64,000 bases of DNA from Bathynomus jamesi (taxonomy: Eukaryota > Arthropoda > Malacostraca > Isopoda > Cirolanidae). Below are positions 53,465 to 62,157 of the stretch, one piece after another; position 1 is the stretch's first letter; each line of letters starts with the position of its first letter. Made by a program: the position numbers and the translations under genes. The stretch is taken from contig JAJOZX010002576.1 in NCBI GenBank assembly GCA_023014485.1, positions 172,501 through 236,500 of the forward strand. The letters run 5' to 3'. The notes beneath the pieces are model-generated. The model was given only the letters and a program-made list of their open reading frames with translations. It made no database searches and was not told where the DNA came from.

Positions 53465-55345
53465 TTTGAAAATCTTCTCATGAATATTAAGAATTGTGAG
53501 ATCCGACCAAATTTCTCGTTTCATAACTTGGTAAAACAAGTGGAGAGCATCTCTTTTAAGAATTTTTATAATTTTAAACCCCATAAGGTGTTTTCTCCCC
53601 TCTTTAATAAGCAAGATTTTAAAATTCTTAATAATTTGAAAAAGGATAACTCTGTCATCATTACAAAACCGGATAAGGGTAAAGGAGTAGTGCTGATTGA
53701 TTCAACAGTTTACATAAATAGAATGGAGACAATTTTGTCGGATACGTCTAAATTTAAAAGGGTAAAAGAGAATGTTCTGTCTAAATTACTAAAACTCGAA
53801 GATAAACTTAATAGGTGTTTGCGTAAATTAAAAAATAGTAATATTATTGCTGACAATACATACAATTTTTTATTTGCTTCTGGTTCTAATCCAGGAATTC
53901 TATATGGTTTACCTAAAGTCCACAAGCCAAATTTCCCACTAAGACCTATTCTTTCGGCATGTGGTACATTCAATTATAACTTAGCCAAATTCTTCGTTCC
54001 CTTGCTTTCAAAACTCACCTTTAATGATTATTCTATTAACAACTCGTTTGATTTTGCTAAAGAGATAAAAGAGATCAATCATGCCGATTCTCTTACTATG
54101 GCCAGTTTTGATGTCTCATCATTGTTTACTAATGTCCCGTTAAAAGAAACATTAAATATCATACTAAATAAGTTATTCACTACTGATAATACTCTTATTA
54201 ATGGCCTCACTCAGACTCAATTTAAAAACCTTCTCGAAATAGTGTGTTTTGATAATCTTTTCTTATTTAATAGCAACCTTTACAGCCAAATTGATGGGGT
54301 AGCTATGGGTTCCCCGTTAAGCCCAACACTAGCAAATGCATTTCTTTGCCATTACGAAGAAATTTGGTTGAAAAATTGTCCTAGTAGTTTTAAACCCATA
54401 TATTACAGAAGATACGTGGATGACACTTTCTTAATATTTAACCATCCTTCACACGTAAAACTTTTTCGTGATTATCTTAATAAACAACATAGTAATATTA
54501 AGTACACGTGTGAAAACGAAACAAATAATAGTTTACCTTTCCTGGATGTTTTAGTTAAACGGGCCCATAATAAGTTCCATACTTCACTATTTCGGAAACA
54601 AACTTTTACTGGCTTGGGAACCAATTATTTAAGTTGTATGTTTTATAAATATAAGATTAGTGCTATAGTAACATTATTAACAAGAAGTTACCGTATTTGT
54701 TCGGATTACTTTTCGTTAAACGAAGAATTTAAATTTTTAAAACAGTACTTTATTAACAATTACTACCCTTCTCATCTATTCGATAACCAATTAAAGAAAT
54801 TTTTAAATAACACTTTTGATACTAAACTCCCCGTAACTACAGTACAAAAAGAAACCAGATATATTAAATTACCTTTTTATGGTTATTTATCATTGCGTAT
54901 TCGAGGTGAATTGTCCAAACTACTCAAGTCTAGTTATCCCCAAATAAATTTTAGATTCGCCTTCGTCAACCCACTTAAATTATCAAATTTTTTAAAGTTC
55001 AAAGATGAATTCCCCAAAACTGTATGCCCCAATGTTGTTTACAAATACACGTGCGACAGCTGTAAGGCTGCGTATATTGGCAGCACTCAACTCCAACTGG
55101 AGGTGCGCCTTTCTCAACATTTGGGCTTGTCAGTCCGTACCAACCGTCCCCTCAGTAGCCCTCCACAATCCGCAATTAGAAACCACAGTAATGAAAACGA
55201 CCATCCCCTTCACAAAACTCAGTTTGAAATTTTAACTAGATCCAATAACCTTACAGAACTCCGAATTTTAGAATCTTTGTACATCTACAGAAACAAACCC
55301 TCCCTTAATAATAATAGCTCATCCTACAAATTACGACTCTTTTGA
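53465..55345 (+). CDS. Penelope-like reverse transcriptase with GIY-YIG endonuclease
   Basis: Open from the junction; 621 residues from the Met at 53480, with five codons upstream also open. KPDKGKGVVL (63-72) and YGLPKVHK (142-149) are Penelope-specific blocks, then RPILS, FDVSSLFTNVP (210-220, first Asp), GVAMGSPLSP (273-282), YVDD (312-315), and SLPFLDVLVKR. GIY-YIG from about 517: VVYKYTCDSCKAAYIGST, a basic VRLSQHLGLSVR helix, and a closing RILESLYIYRNKPSLN. All RT catalytic residues are present. The N-terminal extension of full-length relatives is missing, so the element is 5' truncated at the palindrome junction. Confidence 0.92.
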   Translation, partial: FENLLMNIKNCEIRPNFSFHNLVKQVESISFKNFYNFKPHKVFSPLFNKQDFKILNNLKKDNSVIITKPDKGKGVVLIDSTVYINRMETILSDTSKFKRVKENVLSKLLKLEDKLNRCLRKLKNSNIIADNTYNFLFASGSNPGILYGLPKVHKPNFPLRPILSACGTFNYNLAKFFVPLLSKLTFNDYSINNSFDFAKEIKEINHADSLTMASFDVSSLFTNVPLKETLNIILNKLFTTDNTLINGLTQTQFKNLLEIVCFDNLFLFNSNLYSQIDGVAMGSPLSPTLANAFLCHYEEIWLKNCPSSFKPIYYRRYVDDTFLIFNHPSHVKLFRDYLNKQHSNIKYTCENETNNSLPFLDVLVKRAHNKFHTSLFRKQTFTGLGTNYLSCMFYKYKISAIVTLLTRSYRICSDYFSLNEEFKFLKQYFINNYYPSHLFDNQLKKFLNNTFDTKLPVTTVQKETRYIKLPFYGYLSLRIRGELSKLLKSSYPQINFRFAFVNPLKLSNFLKFKDEFPKTVCPNVVYKYTCDSCKAAYIGSTQLQLEVRLSQHLGLSVRTNRPLSSPPQSAIRNHSNENDHPLHKTQFEILTRSNNLTELRILESLYIYRNKPSLNNNSSSYKLRLF

Positions 55346-55653
55346 CAACCAACCGTGTTTCACAGATATACCCTTTCTAATCCTCTGACCACCTAGTGGT
55401 CTCTTAGACTTTGCCAAGTATGGAGGTGGATGTAAACATTGTGTATTTACCTATTGAGGTAATTTAATTTTAGTTTTTATAGTGATGAAATTTAATTTAA
55501 TTTTAGTTTTTATAGTGATGAAATTTAAATGTTTTAATTTTGTATTGATGCAATTTTCATTTTGCTTTAAGGTTTTAATTTTAATGGTCTTAATATTGTA
55601 TTGATGTAACTTTCACTTTTCAATTTTGTTTTAAGGTTTTAAGACTTAACTCA

Positions 55654-55692
55654 CTGATGATGACAAAAGATTTGTCGAAACGTCTGATGTAC
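55654..55692 (+). ncRNA. Hammerhead-type ribozyme motif, element C right arm
   Basis: CTGATGA, T, a perfect 6-bp stem GACAAA/TTTGTC with an AGA loop, GAAA, then ACGT-CTG-ATGT as a 4-bp stem III, and A at the cleavage position. All core positions of a hammerhead are present. About 310 nt after the ORF stop. Autocatalytic cutting is inferred. Confidence 0.78.
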
Positions 55693-55730
55693 AAATAAAT
55701 GAAAATGTTTGCCGTTGTGTTGATCCTTCT

Positions 55731-55735
<5 letters not shown>

Positions 55736-55784
<49 letters not shown>

Positions 55785-56235
55785 ATACTGTCTTTACAAT
55801 TATTTGATTTTGTTGTTTGCTATGAAATTAAAAGTAATTATTTATTTCGAACATATTTTAAATTGCCTACAATTAAAACATTTATTAATTATAATTTTTT
55901 TTTTTTTTTGGTGATTTTTACTATTAATTTGAATATATTATAAAATAATTTTCGTTAGGAAAGATGCAGTACACCACTTTTAAGGATTAAGAACGTAGGG
56001 AAACGTAGTTAAAGTTTCATATACGTTTTCCAAAGCTTTCTCATTTGCGTGTGAATTTTTGAAAAATGTACAATAAAAATTACCGTACGTACGCGCATAT
56101 AATAAAATTCGGATGTGAATATGACCAACTGACCAACAAAATTTGAAATAAATAGTCACAAAGCGTCAAAAGTTTTGATATTTTTAATCAATATATATAT
56201 ATTGATTAAAAATATATATTGATTAATAATAATAA
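55736..56235. other. (TA)n tract and unassigned DNA
   Basis: (TA)n at 55736-55785, AT-rich DNA after it, and a TTGATTAA-type palindrome around 56190-56225. No gene. Confidence 0.45.
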
Positions 56236-56239
56236 ATAC

Positions 56240-57360
56240 ACTGACAGTACACATAAGTACACTGACAGTAATTCAACTATTTATGACTGTTTCTTAGATA
56301 TAAGTAAGGCATATAACAGAGTGAACCACAATATTTTACTTAAAAAACTAGAAGACATTAAATTTAGTGAAATTTTGGTATTCCCACCAATCTTTCACCG
56401 TTAGGTGGGACAATGTACTATCCGAATGTTTTGGTTCCTCTTGCGGGATGAGGCAAGGCTCCTTGCTCTCTCCTCTGCTGTTTAATTGACGGATTAATTG
56501 CTTCACTTAATGAAGCAACAGTTGGATGTTGTATAGATAACACGAGGATAAATAACTTAGTTTATGCCCATGTCATGGTGTTAATAAGTCCTTCTGTTGA
56601 AGGTCTGGATCGGCAGCTAAAAGTCTGCAAATTATATTCGCAGAAACAAGATATTCTTTTTAATGTTACAAAAACTAAGGTTATGCAATTCCATCCTGAA
56701 AGCTCTAATCAGCCAGTTGATATTAGGTTTGAAATGAAAGGTGAAGTAATTGAGGAAGTACAAGAATTAAGTATTTGGGTCAAACTATCACCAGTTCCTT
56801 GAGTGATGACTCAGATATAAGAAAACAATCTCGGAGCCTTTGTGCTAGAATGTAACATATTTGTGGATAGTAGTCTATTATGACTTGCTCCTCTGGACCG
56901 AGAGATTCTATCTTTAGTTTTAAACCGATAATTAATTATTTTTAAATTGATAATTATTTAGTTTCGTAAAAATTGGTCGTTGCCAATTTACCGGCAGTTT
57001 TTAAATAAGTTTCTTATGTTCTTGTGGTTCGGAACCCACGTAAAATTGTAGGTCCCCTCCGCCACCACGAAGGACATACACAATACACGATTACGAACAC
57101 AGTTAGGTAGACCAGCCATGAGTGGATCCTAGGGTCTTTGTTGGTCTGAAACATTATAACATTATAACATTATAACTTCCGGTTCTGTACAAGTGAAGCT
57201 AAAGACACTCTCTTTAGTACTTTTTGCAGTAATATATACGGAAGCAACTCTTGGTGAATTATAAAAAAGGTTCTGGCAGCACCCTAAATTTGCTATACGA
57301 CAGATCTTTAAGACTCCTACATAAATTACCCCCGAGATGCTCAGCTTCGCAAATGTTTGC
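56240..57360 (+). pseudogene. Non-LTR retrotransposon RT fossil
   Basis: DISKAYNRVNHNILLKKLED marks the first RT block, then NNLVYAHVMVLISPSVEGLD (the active-site block, with AHV for the usual ADD, so catalytic residues are lost), LFNVTKTKVMQF, and after a SINE insertion DTLFSTFCSNIYGS with LPPRCSASQMF in shifted frames. Many stops. Different from the 57.6-60.0 kb copy. Confidence 0.7.
57022..57135 (+). mobile_element. SINE fragment in the RT fossil
   Basis: GTGGTTCGGAACCCACG, then AATTGTAGGTCCCCTCCG and ACCACGAAGGA; same 3' family as 18214-18328. The borders are not exact. Confidence 0.6.
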
Positions 57361-57401
57361 TACCCGCAATATATATATATATATTTTTAATCAAATATTG
57401 A

Positions 57402-57558
57402 TTGGTAGTTAAATGGGTACCCTGAGTAGCCTTGTGGTTAAGACGCTGGGCTGGTGGGGGCGTGGTTTGGAGTCCACGTTAAACTGTAGGTCTAAGGTGG
57501 AATGACAAGTTGACCTCCGTCAGAGTGAAAAAATCGGCCGGAAGAAAAACCAAGGTTA
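57402..57558 (+). mobile_element. Composite SINE, second tRNA-like unit
   Basis: TAGCCTTGTGGTTAAGACGC A box, GTGGTTTGGAGTCCACG B-box unit and tail CGGCCGGAAGAAAAACCAAG next to (TA)n. Confidence 0.75.
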
Positions 57559-57609
57559 TATATATATAAAACCAAGGTTATATACACACACACATATATA
57601 TAATATATA

Positions 57610-60030
57610 TATATAAATAACCCCAACCATTATCTCAGACCACAACTTAATCGAGATATCAACAAATATGACGGCAGCATTAGAAGACAATACACATATT
57701 GTGGAAAGAAGTAAATTCGGGGCCTTTAACTTAAACTCGAAGACTATAAATTGGGAAGCAATCAGATCGCACATGGCCCAAATAGAATGGAGAACAATTT
57801 TCGAGAATAAAACAACTAAAGAGATGCTAACAACCTTGGAGGAAAAAACGCTGAGAATTTTAGAAAAATATGCTCAGAAATCACAGCCAAAAGGAAAGAG
57901 GAGCTGGCTAGAAAGGCAAAAGAGAAGACTATTCCGCAAAAGAAAGAGAGTGGAGGCGAAGTTAGGAAACTGCGGAGATAATGACAGGAAAAACAATAAA
58001 AGAAAAACTGGAGGGTATCGATAGGGAAATACAAGCCCTGATTAAGGACCATGCAGAGAGGGAAGAGGAAAAGGCGGTAGAAGCAATAAAGGAAAATCCA
58101 AAATACTTCTATAGCTATGCAAAAAGGAAAACAAAAACGCGCGCCGCTATTGGGCCCTTAAGGACGGGAAATAATGAACTAACCGACGATCCAAAAGAAA
58201 TATCTGATACATTGAGAGCTCAATATGAATCAGTTTTCAGTACCCCAAAAAGTGACAAAGCGATACCTGACATAAATGCATTCTTTGAAGAGGAATTGCA
58301 AGGAGAGTATATAACAGACTTTGAGTTTACACCAGAAGATGTAACGAGAGCTATAGGACAAATGAAACTACATTCAGCTGCAGGTCCGGACAATTGGAAC
58401 GCATTATTGATTAAAAACTGTAAAAATTAAATAGCTACACCTTTATACTGGATATGGAGAAGATCCCTAGACACTGGAGAAATACCGAGCATCTTGAAAA
58501 GAGCAAACATTGTCCCTATATAAAGGAGGGGACAGATCTCAAGCAAAGAACTATAGACCAGTGTCATTGACGTCCCACCTCACCAAAGTATTTGAAAGAA
58601 TAGTTAGAGAGAAAATTTATGATTTCCTGGAGACACGGGAAAGATTCAACGAAAATCAGCATGGATTCCGGTCAGGTAGATCATGCCTATCACAACTAAT
58701 AGAGCACTACAACAATATCCTAGATGCATTGGAAGGCAATGACAACTACGATGTTATATACACAGATTTTGCTAAAGCTTTCGATAAATGTGACCATGGT
58801 ATAATAGCACATAAAATTAAAGACACGGGAATAACAGGCAAAGTGGGAAAATGGATCTACAACTTCCTTAGTGATCGTCTGCAGGTCGTCAAAATTCAAG
58901 GTATATCATCATCAGAATCGGAAGTACGCAGCTCAGAACCACAAGGGAGAGTACTGGCCCCACTCCTGTTCATTATCATGCTAACAGACATAGACAGTGG
59001 AGTAAACAGAAATAGTATAGTAACATCCTTTGCAGACGATACAAAGATCAGCAGAAAAATCAGCGATGTACATGACGTGGAGGCCTTGCAGAGGGACACG
59101 AACAAAATATACAAATGGTCAGAAGACAACAACATGTCATTCAACGCCGAGAAATTTCAGCTCTTGAGATATGGTAGAAAAGAAGAACTTAAACAGACTG
59201 CATATTATGCTCCAGATAGACAGGAAATTCAGAGAAGCATGAAAGCGATTGATCTCGGGATAATAATGACAGATGATGCGAAATTCGAAACACAAAATCA
59301 GATAGCGATAAATAAAGCAAAAAGAGTCGCCGGACAGGTTCTAAGAACGTTCAAGAGAAGGGACGGACAGTAATGATTCCCCTGCTAAAAACACTGATTA
59401 TACCAAAACTTGAATACTGCTCAGTTTTGACGTCCCCATATAAAAAGGAAGAAACTAATAAACTAGAAGAAACGCAAAGGCATTTCACAGCCAAGATTGA
59501 TGGCTGCAAAGAACTCAACTACTGGGAAAGACTACGTAAACTAAATCTGTACTCACTGGAAAGAAGAAGAGAGAGGTACATCATAATCTACATATGGAAA
59601 ATGATCGAAAAAACTGGTACCAAACCTAAAACTAAACCCAATTACCATTCAAACAACACTGGAAAATAGGAAAGGCAGAATGTGTAGTGTTCTCAAATTA
59701 AAGGCACGACAAGGGACCTCCTCAACCTTGAAGGAAAATAGCTTGGTTGTCAGGGGGCCAAGACTTTTCAACCAGCTTCCTAAGGACCTCAGAAACGTAA
59801 CGGGGGTCAAAGTTGAAGTCTTCAAGAAAAGACTGGATGCCTGGCTCAGGACAGTACCAGATGAGCCGGGCGTGCCTGGCTATGTACGGTGGAGAGCGCA
59901 AGAAAGCAACTCGCTCCTCCACCAGGCCAGACCTAGAGGCGGGGCCACCAGCTTGACCTCCGTGTGAAGAGAGACCAACGCACGAAACAACATAAGGTTC
60001 ATAAGGTTCATAAGGTATATATATATATAT
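57610..60030 (+). pseudogene. CR1-like non-LTR retrotransposon, pol gene with frame breaks
   Basis: Starts at the end of the endonuclease (the DHNLIEI-like end near 57640), then linker, then RT. Open stretches are 57668-58024, 57981-58430, 58510-59373, 59373-59669 and 59680-59967. Key blocks: HSAAGPDNWNALLIKN, KNYRPVSLTSHLTKVFERIV, QHGFRSGRSCLSQL, VIYTDFAKAFDKCDHGII (first Asp), SEPQGRVLAPLLFII, TSFADDTKI (active site FADD) and NNMSFNAEKFQLL; the C-terminus includes KLNLYSLERRRERYIIIYIW. Three or four single-base frame changes break it. The 3' end has ATAAGGTTC repeated (59989-60015), as CR1 tails have short repeats. Confidence 0.88.
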
Positions 60031-60044
60031 ATATAACGTTGGTT

Positions 60045-60325
60045 TTGCTTCCGGCCGATTTTTTCACTCTGACGGAGGTCAAGCTTGTAACTCCACCTTA
60101 GACCTACAGTTTAACGTGGAATCCGAACCACGCCCCACCACCATCACAGCGTCTTAACCACAAGGCAACCCAGGGTACTCATTTATTTACCAATCAGTTT
60201 TTTTGTTTTTATTGTGTGGAAAGATGAACAGCTGGGGTTTGCTGCACGCCGCCTGCCGTCACCGGGTCTCGATCCCGGGGCCGATGGATTCGTAGTCAAC
60301 GACGCTAATCACTACACCACCGAGA

Positions 60326-60330
<5 letters not shown>
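60045..60330 (-). mobile_element. Composite dual-tRNA SINE, near full-length
   Basis: Minus strand: CGGTGGTGTAGTGATTAGCG A box, CGGGATCGAGACCCG B box, then the second unit TTGCCTTGTGGTTAAGACGC and GTGGTTCGGATTCCACG, tail CGGAAGCAAAACCAACG next to (TA)n. Same build as 1251-1540. Confidence 0.8.
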
Positions 60331-60372
<42 letters not shown>

Positions 60373-60654
60373 TGGAACTGCCATTTACGAGTAAACTTTA
60401 TATTTTATTGGCAAAATGGAGTCATCTCATAACTCTTATTAGATAATGCAGAGAAATAAGGTTATTTATATTAACTTTAAAGATATAGTAACAAAGAGAG
60501 ATAAAGTCATAGAGATTATCTGTACTAAGTTTCAGATATTATTTATTAATTTATATAATACACATGTAGATATAGATGTAGAGATATACATATACATGTA
60601 GATATTTAGCTGAGAGTACACATTCTTATTTGTTGTTATATATATATATATAAA

Positions 60655-60708
<54 letters not shown>

Positions 60709-61078
60709 TATATAATATATAATGATGATATATCATATTAATAATATTAATATTGTGATATTAAATACCTTTTGTTAACCTAATATCTTGACGACAGACT
60801 TCGATATCTTGATTTTACACATATTTACTCATATCTTTTCAGTTATTATTATTATTATATATTATTATTATTATTATTTTTGTTTCGCCATATTGGAATA
60901 TAGATTAATTTATTATTCAGGAAATAAGGAAAGGAATACAGTGTTAAGGTTTGTATGATTTGATAAATTTGTCTTCCATTTTTCTCTGGAAAGCTTTTAA
61001 CACCCTACATTATTCTATCTCCTGATCGAGATTGTTCCAGAGGTCTGGTCCTGTGGAGCACAAGGATCTAGTCGCACA
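60331..61078. other. (TA)n and (ATT)n tracts, otherwise unassigned
   Basis: (TA)n at 60331-60369 and 60640-60710 with ATTAATATA palindromes; (ATT)n at 60844-60880. No gene. Confidence 0.5.
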
Positions 61079-61750
61079 ATCTAGAATGTATTTTGGTTTT
61101 CTGATGTACGTGTTTGATTGTCTTGTATTAAAGCGGTGTTGGGGTGGGAAGCTAATAGTTTAGTTTGGATGATTTCTGGTGCAGTATTGTGGATGATTTG
61201 ATACAGGTATGAGGCAATGTTTAGTTTGTAGATTTCTGCTAATTTGAGAATTTTTAATCCGTGGAACATTTTGTCCCTACTTTCATTATGTTTCTTCGGT
61301 TTATAAAATTTTCTAATTATTCCTTTTTAGAATTTCCACCAGTGGCTGCATAAAATATTGACGTGCACTCCCATACGAATTAATGCAGTATTGTAAGTGA
61401 GAGTATTCCATAGTGAAGTGTATGGATCACAGAACTTGTTTTGTGAGTACTGCACGCACCTATTTTTATAATTATGAATGAGATCATGGCTAATTTGTTA
61501 CAGAAATCTTCAGTGTACCCTTTGAATGAATGAGTGGCAATAAGTATTTGTTAAAGGTTATGATTGACGTGTCATCTTGCATACAGGTAACATGACGAAT
61601 TATTTAGTAACATGTGGAAGTCATTTATATAAAGGAGGGATAGAATAGGTGCGAGAATGCTCCCTTGAGCCACTCCGCGGGAAATGGATCTTGTCTGTAA
61701 CGTAAGAGAGTCCTGTTTTACAAACTGTGTCCTTAGGCCTGTTCAAAAAT
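61079..61750 (-). pseudogene. CR1-like RT fossil
   Basis: Minus strand from 61700: a broken CGVAQGSIL-LAPIL-LLY-like block and INDFHMLL (RT block before the active site), then WNTLTYNTALI and, at the end, LKILKLAEIYKLNIASYLYQ, all CR1-type tail features. Many stops. Confidence 0.65.
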
Positions 61751-62001
61751 CAACTTTTTCTTATTTTCATAGGTTTCTGTACATTTTCCCATGCTTTTTG
61801 ACCTGAAAAAGCCGAGAATCACAACTATTTTGACCTAGAATGTTGGGAAGCATTGCCGCATGGAGCTTTAAATTTTCTGCCTTGAAATCGGCCAAAGCGC
61901 CAATTCCGGGGTCCCTTGAATTATGTTTTGCACTTTAACTTTTGATCTAAACAAGATAGAGCAACAAATTAGGTATCAAATGAAAGAGCATAAAATTAAA
62001 A

Positions 62002-62037
<36 letters not shown>

Positions 62038-62053
62038 TAATAATAAATAAATA

Positions 62054-62084
<31 letters not shown>

Positions 62085-62157
62085 TATCTATCATTTTTCA
62101 GGAAACAACAGAAACTCAATCAGAATCTAGAAAACCATCACAAGTTACAACTTCACA
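61751..62157. other. Unassigned DNA with an (AAT)n tract
   Basis: (AAT)n at 62008-62082. No promoter recognised for the gene starting at 62158. Confidence 0.4.

Larger units (their letters stand above)
51932..55735. mobile_element. Penelope-like element C, recent head-to-head palindrome
   Basis: The plus copy (53465-55735) is joined base to base at 53464/53465 to an inverted 3' portion (51932-53464). The arms 51932-53464 and 54204-55735 are 1.53 kb each; the 367-residue proteins they encode are identical. Both arms carry a hammerhead core. (TA)n tracts lie on both sides. Confidence 0.92.
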
